From NCBI RefSeq assembly GCF_006540085.1, contig NZ_BJOG01000001.1:992001-1056000 (forward strand): DNA of 64,000 bases. Direction: 5' to 3'. A program made the translations under genes and the position numbers. The notes below the pieces were generated by a model. It ran no database searches. It had not been told where the DNA came from and saw nothing but the letters and a program-made list of their open reading frames with translations. Of this stretch, positions 7,520 through 15,346 are shown piece after piece (within the stretch, counting starts at the first letter, position 1; the number at the start of each line of letters is the position of its first letter). This DNA comes from Microbacterium oxydans. Its GTDB lineage: Bacteria > Actinomycetota > Actinomycetes > Actinomycetales > Microbacteriaceae.

Positions 7520-8655
7520 ATCGCGCTCTCGACACGGCGGATGTGGTCGTCGTCGGCTCCGGCATCGTCGGCCTCGGTGCGGCGTACGCGGCGGTCCGGC
7601 GTGGGCTGCGGGCGATCGTCGTCGACCGCACGGATGGGCCGGTCGGTGCGACGATCCGCAACTTCGGACACCTCTGCATCGGCGCGCAGGGTGGCGAGGC
7701 GCGGCGCTACGCCGATCTCTCGCGCGACCTGTGGCTGCGCCTCTCGCGGGATGCGGGATTCTGGCTGCGAGAGTCGGGCACGCTGGTCGCCGCCAGACAC
7801 GACGACGAGCTCGCCGTGCTGGAGGCGGCATCCCGTGAGGGAGGCATCCGCATGCTCGAAGCCTCGGAACTCCTGCGGTCGGCCCCGCTCCGCGCCGGGG
7901 GACTCGTCGGCGGCGCGCACATCGAGACCGACCTGCAGACGGATCCGCGCACCGCGGCGGACGCGATCGTGCGCCACCTGGTCGCCCTCGGTGTCGAATT
8001 CCGCTTCCGCACCGCGGTCACCGCTGTGGGGGCCGGGCGGGTGGACACGACTCGGGGGCCGATCGCCTGCGGAAGCGTCGTCGTCGCCGTGAACCACGAC
8101 ATCGACCAGCTGCTCCCGGAGGTCGCCGAAAGGCACGGGGTCGTGCGGTGCGCGCTCGACATGATGCGGGCGGCCGTGTCGTTCCCGCGTCCGCTCGCGG
8201 CCCCCCTGCTCACCGGCTGGTCGCTCGTGCGCTACGGCCGCTTCGCGCACGGACCGGAGGCCCGTGCGGTGCGCGAGCGTCTGCACACCGAGCGGCCCGA
8301 TCTCGCAGCGATCGACCTCAACCAGATGTACACGCAGCTCCCCGACGGCACGCTCATCATCGGGGACTCGCACGCCACGGCGCTCTCCCCGGCGCCGTTC
8401 CAGCCCGAGGCCGCATTCACCGCGTTCCTCGACGAGGCCGAGGCGCTGTTCGACGCACCCGCACCGCGGGTGATCGAGCGCTGGCAGGGCGTGTACGCGA
8501 AGGGCCCGCAGGAGTTCCTGATCGACCGGGGCGACGACGGTGTGCTGGTGCTCGCCGCGACGACCGGCATCGGGATGACCACGGGCCTCGGACTCGCCGA
8601 AGAGAACCTCGCCGCCGCCTTCGGGTGGACGGCAGCAATGGAAGGAACATCATGA
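7516..8655 (+). CDS. FAD-dependent oxidoreductase of the phosphonate-associated family (TIGR03364)
   Basis: A 379-residue DAO-type flavoprotein. The dinucleotide-binding motif GSGIVG is at 14-19, followed by the acidic end of the second strand in VVDR. The IRNFGHLCIGAQGG segment is typical of the TIGR03364 clade, which is found beside phosphonatase-like hydrolases and phosphonate transporters. The proposed role of that clade is oxidative deamination (or N-demethylation) of an aminophosphonate related to 2-aminoethylphosphonate, giving an aldehyde for the next enzyme. ATG at 7516 overlaps the phnE stop. Absence of a PhnW transaminase in the cluster fits this oxidase making the aldehyde instead. 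Exact substrate unknown. Confidence 0.85.
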   Translation: MNRALDTADVVVVGSGIVGLGAAYAAVRRGLRAIVVDRTDGPVGATIRNFGHLCIGAQGGEARRYADLSRDLWLRLSRDAGFWLRESGTLVAARHDDELAVLEAASREGGIRMLEASELLRSAPLRAGGLVGGAHIETDLQTDPRTAADAIVRHLVALGVEFRFRTAVTAVGAGRVDTTRGPIACGSVVVAVNHDIDQLLPEVAERHGVVRCALDMMRAAVSFPRPLAAPLLTGWSLVRYGRFAHGPEARAVRERLHTERPDLAAIDLNQMYTQLPDGTLIIGDSHATALSPAPFQPEAAFTAFLDEAEALFDAPAPRVIERWQGVYAKGPQEFLIDRGDDGVLVLAATTGIGMTTGLGLAEENLAAAFGWTAAMEGTS

Positions 8656-9359
8656 CCACTCCTCTCGAACTCGCCGTCCTCGACATGGCGGGAACCACGG
8701 TGCTCGACGACGGCGTCGTGGAGCAGGCGTTCCAGCGTGCCGCAGAGCGCACGGGCGTCGCAGACCGCATGCCGTGGGATGAGGCGCTCGACTACGTGCG
8801 GGTGACCATGGGGCAGTCGAAGATCGATGTCTTCACTCACCTCTCCGGCGGAGACGCCGAGGCCGCGGCACGCGCGACTGCCGCGTTCGAGGGCGCGTAC
8901 GCCGAGATCGTCTCCGAGCAGGGCGTCTCCGAGATCACCGGCGCCGCCGACGCGATCCAGGGACTGAAGGATGCCGGGCTGAAGGTCGTGCTCACCACCG
9001 GCTTCGCCCCGGTGACCCGAGACGCCCTGATCGACGGACTCGGCTGGCGAGACCTCGTCGACCTCGCGCTGTCGCCGATCGACGCCGGACGCGGACGCCC
9101 GGCGCCCGACCTCGTGCTGGCGGCCCTGCTGCGCACGCAGGCGTCATCCGTCCAGTCGATCGCGGTCGTCGGCGACACCGTCAGCGATGTCGAGTCGGGT
9201 CGTCGAGCCGGCGCCGGATTCGTCGCGGGCGTGCTCACCGGCGCCCACGATCGTCCGGCGCTGAGCGCCGCCGGAGCCGATGCCGTGCTGAGCGATGTGA
9301 GCGCGTTGCGGGATGTGCTCGTCCAGCGCGAGCTGCTGCCGCTCGTCGCCACCTCCTGA
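8652..9359 (+). CDS. Phosphonatase-like HAD hydrolase (TIGR03351 type)
   Basis: A 235-residue HAD-superfamily enzyme. The first motif is DMAGTT with nucleophile D11. Ala follows two residues later, as in phosphonatase, where phosphate-ester phosphatases have a second Asp. Motif IV is GDTVSDVESGRRAG near 177. Phosphonatase PhnX cleaves the C-P bond of phosphonoacetaldehyde through a Schiff-base Lys. The PhnX-like clade here is its relative tied to the FAD oxidase and is proposed to act on a related aldehyde. ATG at 8652 overlaps the oxidase stop by 4 nt. The C-P cleaving activity is inferred from family and context. Confidence 0.85.
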   Translation: MTTPLELAVLDMAGTTVLDDGVVEQAFQRAAERTGVADRMPWDEALDYVRVTMGQSKIDVFTHLSGGDAEAAARATAAFEGAYAEIVSEQGVSEITGAADAIQGLKDAGLKVVLTTGFAPVTRDALIDGLGWRDLVDLALSPIDAGRGRPAPDLVLAALLRTQASSVQSIAVVGDTVSDVESGRRAGAGFVAGVLTGAHDRPALSAAGADAVLSDVSALRDVLVQRELLPLVATS

Positions 9360-9370
9360 GGGATCGCTCC

Positions 9371-10459
9371 ATGGGAACGCTGCTGATCCGTCCGCCCGGC
9401 CACCGCCGAGACGTCGCGCTGCGCCCGGCGGCCACCGCGATGGTCTGGGTCGGCGAAGGCCACCCGCACGAGACGATCGCGGTACCGGGAGTGGCTCTCG
9501 CGGACGGGGACGCGCTCGTGGCGGTCGAGATGTCGACGATCTGCGGATCCGACGTGCACACGGTGCGGGGACGACGATCCGCTCCGACGCCCCTGGTGCT
9601 CGGACACGAGAGCGTCGGACGGGTGATCGCCATCGGCGACGCCGGCGCGCGCACCGTGGACGGCACTCCGCTGCGGATCGGCGATCGGGTGGTGTGGTCG
9701 GTGACCGTATCCTGCGCGAGCTGCGATCGCTGCCTGCGGGGGCTGCCGCAGAAATGCCGTGATCTGGGGAAGTACGGGCACGATCGCGTCGGCGCGCACG
9801 GCGACCTCACCGGAGCGTTCGCGAGTCACGTGCAGCTGAGGGAGGGGACGGCCATCGTCAGGGTGCCCGAGGCGCTCCCCGCCGCGGTGCTCGCGCCCGC
9901 CTCGTGCGCCACGGCCACCGCGTGGGCGGCGGTCGCTCGAGCGGCGAAGGACCACGACCTCGACGGGGCCTCCGTGCGGATCCACGGCGCGGGTCTCGTG
10001 GGGCTGTCCGCCGCAGCCATCGCCGCCGAACAGGGGGCGACCGTGGAGGTGCGGGACCCGAACGTCGACAGGCAGGGTCTGGCCGCACGGTTCGGAGCGA
10101 CGCGTCTCGACCGGGATCCTGATGTCGTGATCGAGGCGTCGGGGCATGCCGTGCAGGAAGCACTCGCCGGCGTGGCGGTCGGGGGGACGGTCGTGCTGGT
10201 CGGGAGCGTGTTCCCCGCTGACCCGGTTCCGTTCGACGCCGAGAGCATCGTGCGCCGGCTCGTCACCGTCGCGGGCATCCACAACTACACGGGCGCAGAG
10301 CTGGCTGAAGCGGTGGCGTTCCTCGCGGGCCGGGGGAGGGCCTATCCCTTCGCCGATGCCGTTGGCGCGGTGCGGCCGCTCTCCGAGATCGATGCGGCGC
10401 TGCGCGAGGCGACCACCCCACAGGCGCCGCTGCGGATCGGACTCCTGCCCGGCCAGTGA
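9371..10459 (+). CDS. Zinc-binding alcohol dehydrogenase, phosphonate-associated (TIGR03366 type)
   Basis: A 362-residue medium-chain dehydrogenase. Catalytic zinc ligands are visible in STICGSDVHT and LGHES, and the structural zinc Cys cluster (CASCDRCLRGLPQKC) lies at about 115-129. The nucleotide-binding fold follows near 200 (IHGAGLVGLSAA). The clade is known from cassettes with the preceding oxidase and phosphonatase-like hydrolase, where it may process the alcohol or aldehyde part of the substrate. It starts 11 nt after the hydrolase and closes the operon. Its substrate is unknown. Confidence 0.83.
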   Translation: MGTLLIRPPGHRRDVALRPAATAMVWVGEGHPHETIAVPGVALADGDALVAVEMSTICGSDVHTVRGRRSAPTPLVLGHESVGRVIAIGDAGARTVDGTPLRIGDRVVWSVTVSCASCDRCLRGLPQKCRDLGKYGHDRVGAHGDLTGAFASHVQLREGTAIVRVPEALPAAVLAPASCATATAWAAVARAAKDHDLDGASVRIHGAGLVGLSAAAIAAEQGATVEVRDPNVDRQGLAARFGATRLDRDPDVVIEASGHAVQEALAGVAVGGTVVLVGSVFPADPVPFDAESIVRRLVTVAGIHNYTGAELAEAVAFLAGRGRAYPFADAVGAVRPLSEIDAALREATTPQAPLRIGLLPGQ

Positions 10460-10528
10460 AGCTGCGGCCAACGCGCCGGCGGGGGTGCTGCGGCCTGTGA
10501 CGATGCGCGACTCGTGGCGATGCCGTGG

Positions 10529-11080
10529 TCAGCGCGGACGACGGTCTTCGCCGTCGTTCTCCTGACCGCGCCGCGGACCCAGCGGTCGCAGCCCCTCGGC
10601 GTGGAACGCCAGCAGGCCGACGGCCGCACCGACGGTCGACGCGAGCACCTCTTCCGGGTCGCCGACAAGTGCCAGTCGACGGTGGCCCACGTCGCCATCG
10701 GCCGTGGCCCAGCCCAGATAGACGGTTCCCGCCGCGTGCCCGCCCTGGGGTTCCGGGCCGCCCACACCGGTGGTCGAGACCGCAAGGTCGACATCGAACA
10801 GGGTCCGTGCACCGGCGGCGAGCTGCTCCGCGCAGGCGGCAGAGCACGGATCCGTTCCCGGCGTCAGTCCCAGCACGCGCTCCTTGACGTCGGTGAAGTA
10901 GGCCACGATGCCCCCGGCGAACCAGCCGGAGGCACCGTCGCCGGCACCGATCGTCTCCGCGAGCATGCCCGAGGTCAGCGACTCGGCCACTCCGATGCGG
11001 AGCTCCCGCTCGGCGGCGAGTTCGCTCAACCGTGCGATGTGGCTCTGCGTGTCCGAGTCGAGAGCGTCGAGAGCGGTCAC
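10529..11080 (-). CDS. CinA C-terminal domain protein, nicotinamide-nucleotide amidase type
   Basis: A 183-residue protein that consists of the CinA C-terminal domain alone. The conserved stretches are VAESLTSGMLAETI, the GASGWFAGGIVAYFT segment, and STTGVGGPEPQGGHAAGTVY. This domain deamidates nicotinamide mononucleotide in pyridine-nucleotide recycling. I place the start at GTG 11078-11080; the frame is open further upstream, but that part reads as non-protein and runs into the neighbouring FHA gene. The two genes are 25 nt apart on the same strand. It converges on the phosphonate operon, and no clear terminator is visible between them. Confidence 0.85.
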   Translation of the reverse strand: MTALDALDSDTQSHIARLSELAAERELRIGVAESLTSGMLAETIGAGDGASGWFAGGIVAYFTDVKERVLGLTPGTDPCSAACAEQLAAGARTLFDVDLAVSTTGVGGPEPQGGHAAGTVYLGWATADGDVGHRRLALVGDPEEVLASTVGAAVGLLAFHAEGLRPLGPRRGQENDGEDRRPR

Positions 11081-11105
11081 CGTGCGGAGCGTCCGTTCTC
11101 GAGCG

Positions 11106-11585
11106 TCATCGCTCTTCGCTCTCGTCGTAGTCCGGACGAGGGGGCTGCAGCGGCTGGTCCGAGTACTCTCCGCCCGCGCGGCCGCCGTAGGGGCGTCCGT
11201 GATCGGCGAACTCGTCGCGGGCGAACACCAGGGTCCACGGACCCGCCGTGAAGTGCGCGCCCGTGCGCAGGGTCTCGGAGTTCTCATCCACGTGCGTCGC
11301 GTCCACGCCGAGGCTCGCGTTCGTCTCGCCCTCGCCGTGCAGGGTCAGCACGTACTCGTCGCGGTCGTCGTGAGTGATCGTGGCGTGCACCGGGTCGGTG
11401 TCGGCGAGGCGCAGTTCGTTGCCCTCGGCCGAGCCGACGCGGACGACATCGTCTTCGAGCGCGAACTCGGTGCGCTCGTCGTCCCTGGTGATGCGCAGAC
11501 GGGGGTTTCCCGCGCCCCACGACGCGTGCGTGGTGCCCGGGGTGTTGCCCTCGTCCGGGCGGTCATCGATGTGTCGGTCGTTCAT
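11106..11585 (-). CDS. FHA-like domain protein
   Basis: A 159-residue acidic soluble protein. Residues about 28-122 follow a forkhead-associated fold: a VRVGSAEGNELRL segment, then DPVHATITHDD, then a late NASLG strand, the pattern used to bind phosphothreonine. The C-terminal tail is Pro/Asp/Glu-rich. ATG at 11583-11585 is preceded by GAGGAGGG at proper distance. The partner kinase is not in this window. The FHA assignment is moderate because the canonical GR-S-H residues are only partly conserved. Confidence 0.65.
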   Translation of the reverse strand: MNDRHIDDRPDEGNTPGTTHASWGAGNPRLRITRDDERTEFALEDDVVRVGSAEGNELRLADTDPVHATITHDDRDEYVLTLHGEGETNASLGVDATHVDENSETLRTGAHFTAGPWTLVFARDEFADHGRPYGGRAGGEYSDQPLQPPRPDYDESEER

Positions 11586-11771
11586 GGCAGTGCCCTCCTC
11601 GGGGTCGAGTGGAATGAGGCTATGCGTCCCTCCAGATCTCGCCGAGGGGGTTGACTTCGCTGTGGCGACCCGGCATCGGATCCACCCGCCGAGGGACTGT
11701 GTGGCCGTCGGCTGTTTGGGGAACAATGGGTCGCAACCGTCGTCCCCACCGCCACGACCGAGGAGCAGTGC

Positions 11772-12119
11772 ATGGGAAAGTTCGTCTATGAAGGCAGCGT
11801 GAAGACCGAGATCGAGGACCGGGCGCTCACGCATCTGCAGCTCGTCATCACCGCCAAGCTGCGTCGCGGTGAGCCCTTCCCGTTCAGCTGGCGAGAAGAC
11901 ACCAGCGTGGGCGGTGGGCGCACCACCGTCTGGATCCAGCCCGGCAGCGCGCTGGTCTTCAAGTACTTCGGCAGCAGGCAGCCCTCCGTCAACCGCGCCT
12001 GGATCGAGGCACTCGCCTTCACGGCGAACGCTCCGAGCGGGCTCTACCTCGTTCCCGAGCCCGCGGAATCGGGAACCGAGCCGGGCACCGAGGAAGTCCC
12101 GGTGACCCCGCCCGTCTGA
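11772..12119 (+). CDS. Small conserved protein of Microbacteriaceae (DUF7882 type)
   Basis: A 115-residue protein starting with MGKFVYEGSVKTEIEDRAL and containing an HLQLVITAKLRRGEPFPFSW block and an RAWIEAL block. I recognise it as the short family common in Microbacteriaceae and often mislabelled as ATP-dependent DNA ligase; it has no ligase motif. Its role is unknown. It diverges from the FHA gene. The last 20 residues are a Glu/Pro/Thr-rich tail. Confidence 0.75.
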   Translation: MGKFVYEGSVKTEIEDRALTHLQLVITAKLRRGEPFPFSWREDTSVGGGRTTVWIQPGSALVFKYFGSRQPSVNRAWIEALAFTANAPSGLYLVPEPAESGTEPGTEEVPVTPPV

Positions 12120-12197
12120 TCCTCTCGACCCCTCGCACAGGGCGGACCTGTCAACCCCCCTGACGGGAGGGCGGCCCTCGGGGAGAGTCGCTCGTAC

Positions 12198-12231
12198 GAC
12201 GACACGTTCCACGAGACGACACGTTCCACGA
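12198..12231. repeat. Tandem 17-bp duplication upstream of an SDR gene
   Basis: GACGACACGTTCCACGA occurs twice head to tail (12198-12214 and 12215-12231), ending 17 bp before the SDR start codon. It looks like a recent slippage duplication in the leader. It leaves the ribosome binding site intact. Confidence 0.8.
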
Positions 12232-12247
12232 GATGAGGAGGATCGCC

Positions 12248-13132
12248 ATGACAGACGACACCACCGACCCCCGGCACGCGCATCGCGAGGAGGGCTTCCC
12301 CGCGCAGCATCAGGATCAGCCGGGGCTGACGGAGCGGACCCGGCCGGAGCCCGACCACGGGGAGCAGACCTACGCAGGCCACGGTCGCCTGGGAGGACGA
12401 CGTGCTCTGATCACGGGCGGGGACTCGGGCATCGGCCGCGCCGTCGCGATCGCCTTCGCCCGAGAGGGCGCGGACGTCGCCATCGCGCACATGCCCGAGG
12501 AACAGGCCGACGTGGAGGATACCCTCGCCCTGGTCCGCGAGGCCGGCCGGATCGGAGTGGGATTCGCGGGCGATCTGCGCGACGAGGGGTTCGCGACCGA
12601 CATCGTCGCGAAGACCCGGAGCGAGCTGGGTGGACTCGACGTGCTCGTGCTCAACGCCGGCTACCAGCACGACATCGACGGTTTCGCGTCGCTGGAGACG
12701 GAGCGGATGCGCCGGGTCTTCGACACGAACCTGGCCGGAATGCTGTTCTCGGCACGTGCGGCCTATCCCGACCTCGAACCCGGTGCGAGCATCATCGTGA
12801 CCGCGTCGGTGCAGGCCTACAACCCCTCGCCGGGTCTGATCGACTACGCCATGACCAAGGCGGCACAGGTGGCGTTCGTGAAGGCGCTCGCCGAGGAGGC
12901 AGGGCCCAAGGGCATCCGAGTGAACGCCGTGGCCCCCGGCCCGATCTGGACACCGCTGATCCCCGCGACGGGCTGGGACGCCGAGCGCCTGGCGACCTTC
13001 GGTGCCGACACCCCGCTCGGGCGGGCAGGGCAACCCGCGGAACTCGCCGGGGCATATGTGTACCTGGCGTCTGACGAGTCCTCCTACACCTCGGGATCGG
13101 TCATCGCGGTCACGGGCGGCAAGCACCTCTGA
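12248..13132 (+). CDS. SDR-family oxidoreductase
   Basis: A 294-residue short-chain dehydrogenase. After a hydrophilic N-terminal extension of about 45 residues come the NAD(P) motif TGGDSGIG and the catalytic Ser-Tyr-Lys (TASVQ, then YAMTK). The extension rich in His, Pro, Glu and Gln is typical of the YghA/stress-related SDR subgroup. ATG at 12248 follows GAGGAGG; an in-frame ATG 15 nt upstream sits in front of the same SD and is rejected. Substrate unknown. Confidence 0.88.
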   Translation: MTDDTTDPRHAHREEGFPAQHQDQPGLTERTRPEPDHGEQTYAGHGRLGGRRALITGGDSGIGRAVAIAFAREGADVAIAHMPEEQADVEDTLALVREAGRIGVGFAGDLRDEGFATDIVAKTRSELGGLDVLVLNAGYQHDIDGFASLETERMRRVFDTNLAGMLFSARAAYPDLEPGASIIVTASVQAYNPSPGLIDYAMTKAAQVAFVKALAEEAGPKGIRVNAVAPGPIWTPLIPATGWDAERLATFGADTPLGRAGQPAELAGAYVYLASDESSYTSGSVIAVTGGKHL

Positions 13133-13196
13133 CCCGTACGGCACCCGTCGAGACCCATCGTCTTCGTCGACACCCACGCGCCGTCGCGCATTCGAC

Positions 13197-13248
13197 GGTG
13201 GGTCTCGACAGGGACGGTGGGTCTCGACAGCACGGTGGGTCTCGACAG
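13197..13248. repeat. Triple 15-bp repeat GGTGGGTCTCGACAG
   Basis: Three exact copies lie at 13197-13211, 13216-13230 and 13234-13248. The core TGGGTCTCGAC also occurs in inverse at about 13147-13157 (GTCGAGACCCA), so the region can fold into a hairpin. It fills the 136-bp gap between the SDR and EamA genes. GGTCTCGAC-type repeats look like a lineage-specific intergenic element or terminator unit. Confidence 0.75.
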
Positions 13249-13268
13249 TCGCCGCCTAAGCTTGTCTG

Positions 13269-14186
13269 GTGCAGAAGCCCACCGCGTCCGGTCCCCTCGT
13301 GGGGGTCGTGCTCGTCATCGGCTCCTGCCTCTCGCTTCCCTTCGGCGCTGCTGTCGCGGCCCAGCTCTTCCCGGTGCTCGGACCGTGGGGGGTGACCTCG
13401 CTGCGCGTGGCGATCGCCGCGGTGCTGCTCGTCGTCATCGTGCGGCCGCGACCGGGGAAGTGGACCCGCGCGCAGTGGATTGCCGCCGTGCTCTTCGGAG
13501 TCTCGCTGGCGGCGATGAACGGCTTCTTCTACGCCGCGATCGATCGCATCCCGCTGGGGCCCGCCGTCGCGATCGAGTTCCTCGGACCGCTCGTCCTCGC
13601 CGCCGTGCTCACCCGGAAGCTCAGAGATTTCGCCTGGGTCGGCATCGCCCTGCTGGGCATGGTCGTCCTCGGCATCGACGGGCTGATCGGGGCCGAGCCG
13701 CTCGATCCGCTCGGGGTCGTGTTCATCCTCATCGCCGCCGGATTCTGGGCCATGTACATCCGGATGAGCGCCCGCGTCGGCGCCCTCATCCCCGGCAGCA
13801 GCGGCCTGGCGATGGGACTCGTGGTCGCGGCCGTGCTGCTGATCCCGGTCGGCGTTCCCGCTGTGTCGACCGTGGCGATGGACCCGCAGCTCCTGCTGCT
13901 CGCGGCGATCACCGCGGTGCTGTCGTCGGTCATCCCGTACAGCTTCGAGCTCGCGGCGCTGCGGCGGCTTCCGCAGCGCGTCTTCGGGGTGCTGCTGAGC
14001 CTGGAGCCGGCGTTCGCCACCCTCGCCGGCTGGCTCATCCTCGGTCAGGATGCGACGCCGTTGCGCATGCTCGCCATCGCTCTCGTGATCGCCGCGAGTG
14101 TCGGCACCACGCTCGGCGTGCGGAGGGACCGTCGCGACGGCGGCCCCTCCGGTCCCTTCACCGCGCCGATACCGCTGCCCGATTGA
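13269..14186 (+). CDS. EamA/RhtA-type drug/metabolite exporter
   Basis: A 305-residue membrane protein with about ten hydrophobic segments in two EamA halves. RhtA-like features include AIEFLGPLVLA near residue 97 and YSFELAALRRLPQRVFGVLLSLEPA near 220. Relatives export threonine, homoserine or other small metabolites. It starts at GTG 13269 with no strong SD. Its 3' end overlaps the convergent yidC gene by 29 bp. Confidence 0.88.
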   Translation: MQKPTASGPLVGVVLVIGSCLSLPFGAAVAAQLFPVLGPWGVTSLRVAIAAVLLVVIVRPRPGKWTRAQWIAAVLFGVSLAAMNGFFYAAIDRIPLGPAVAIEFLGPLVLAAVLTRKLRDFAWVGIALLGMVVLGIDGLIGAEPLDPLGVVFILIAAGFWAMYIRMSARVGALIPGSSGLAMGLVVAAVLLIPVGVPAVSTVAMDPQLLLLAAITAVLSSVIPYSFELAALRRLPQRVFGVLLSLEPAFATLAGWLILGQDATPLRMLAIALVIAASVGTTLGVRRDRRDGGPSGPFTAPIPLPD

Positions 14187-14937
14187 CCGTCGGCGTCGGC
14201 AGCGGGAATCGCCGACGCAGGATGACGCGCTGGACGAGCGTCCACACCACCGTGACGGTGAGGTAGAGCGCAGCGGCGAGGGGCACGAATGCGGCGAAGA
14301 CCGCTGTGAGGTAGTGCGTCGCCGAGACGACGCGCAGCATCGTGGGCGAGTTCAACGGGGAGTCGTCACCCTCGACCGGAGTGGGACGGAACACGCGGCG
14401 GGTGACCTCGGCGACCGCGACCATGACCGCCAGCAGCACTCCGAACACCAGGAACGTGGCGGGCGTGGCCGTGCCGCCGAAGAGCGCGGAGACCAGGCTC
14501 GTCCCCAGCGGGGCGCCGAACAGGTCGTGCGCGAGCAGTTCGTTCGGATGACCGGCGATCTCGGGACGGAGGAACAGCGTGTACAGGATGCCGACGACGG
14601 GGGCCTGCGCCAGCACCGGGAGCATCCCCGCGAACGGCGACGTGTTCTCGGCCTTGTAGAGCGCCAACGTCTCCTTCTGCAGGCGCTCGGGGTTCTTCTT
14701 GTGGCGGCGCTGCAGCTCACGCAGCTTCGGGGCGAGACGCGCCCTGGTCTGTTCGGCCTTGGCCTGGGATATGCCCACCGGGATGAGCAGCGCCCGCACC
14801 AGCAGGGTGACGAGCACCACGGCGAGTGCTGCGGCCGCGGCGCCGGCGAGAGGGGTGAGGAGGTCGGAGAGCCCGGTCATGGCGCCGTAGGCGGCGTCGA
14901 GGAGGGCGGCGAGAGGAGGGAAAGCGAAGATGTCCAA
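14158..14937 (-). CDS. YidC/Oxa1-type membrane protein insertase
   Basis: A 259-residue membrane protein of the short Gram-positive YidC type without the periplasmic P1 domain. It has about five membrane segments, a charged cytoplasmic loop (KLRELQRRHKKNPERLQKE) and the FAGMLPVLAQAPVVGILYTLF segment. It inserts and folds membrane proteins. It is not in the rpmH-rnpA context expected for the main yidC, so it is probably a second paralogue. The following gene on this strand's upstream side encodes DUF6412, a frequent neighbour of this paralogue. Confidence 0.88.
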   Translation of the reverse strand: MDIFAFPPLAALLDAAYGAMTGLSDLLTPLAGAAAAALAVVLVTLLVRALLIPVGISQAKAEQTRARLAPKLRELQRRHKKNPERLQKETLALYKAENTSPFAGMLPVLAQAPVVGILYTLFLRPEIAGHPNELLAHDLFGAPLGTSLVSALFGGTATPATFLVFGVLLAVMVAVAEVTRRVFRPTPVEGDDSPLNSPTMLRVVSATHYLTAVFAAFVPLAAALYLTVTVVWTLVQRVILRRRFPLPTPTVNRAAVSAR

Positions 14938-15003
14938 GAGAGTGTCCGTTCGTGGGGTCGGGAAGGGTCGGCGAAGGCCGCGCTGTCCCGTCGTGCGAAC
15001 GGA

Positions 15004-15276
15004 CTACGCGGCGGTCGCGACTCCCGGCGCCCGAGGGCGCGGATGCCCGGCGGCATCGGGGTCACTCTGCGTGAGGAGGGTGCCGACGTCGATGGCCCGC
15101 AGCGGATGCGGGGCGTCGGCTGTGGCCTCGGGGTGCACGCTCAGCACGATGGCGAGCGTGAGGGCGGTCACTGCGAGCAGCGCGATCGCGAGGCCGAGGG
15201 CCGTTGCGTCGGGCATCGACACGAGGCCGATCGCGGTCGCGACGAAGCTCAGCATCTGCCCGAACCACTCGCTCAT
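15004..15276 (-). CDS. DUF6412 small membrane protein
   Basis: A 90-residue protein with one or two hydrophobic segments (residues about 9-48) and a C-terminal SDPDAAGHPRPRAPG motif typical of DUF6412. That family usually lies beside the YidC paralogue in actinobacteria, as here. I place the start at ATG 15274-15276; the frame is open further upstream but would run into the nitronate monooxygenase gene. Function unknown. Confidence 0.75.
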   Translation of the reverse strand: MSEWFGQMLSFVATAIGLVSMPDATALGLAIALLAVTALTLAIVLSVHPEATADAPHPLRAIDVGTLLTQSDPDAAGHPRPRAPGVATAA

Positions 15277-15346
15277 GTGCGCACCCCTTCCTGCGACGAG
15301 GGTATCACCGGGGCCTCGGGGTCGCCCGCGGGCGTAACGTCGAAGC

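Noticed and set aside
5678..7831. A 717-codon open frame antisense to phnE
   Set aside because: Composition is low-complexity Arg/Asp/His with no domain, and the plus strand is an unbroken permease coupled to its neighbours.
12198..12231. The 17-bp tandem repeat as an operator pair
   Set aside because: It is head-to-tail without dyad symmetry and looks like a slippage duplication.
13197..13248. Repeats as a small CRISPR array
   Set aside because: The units are 15 bp with spacers of only 3 to 4 bp, and no cas gene is present.
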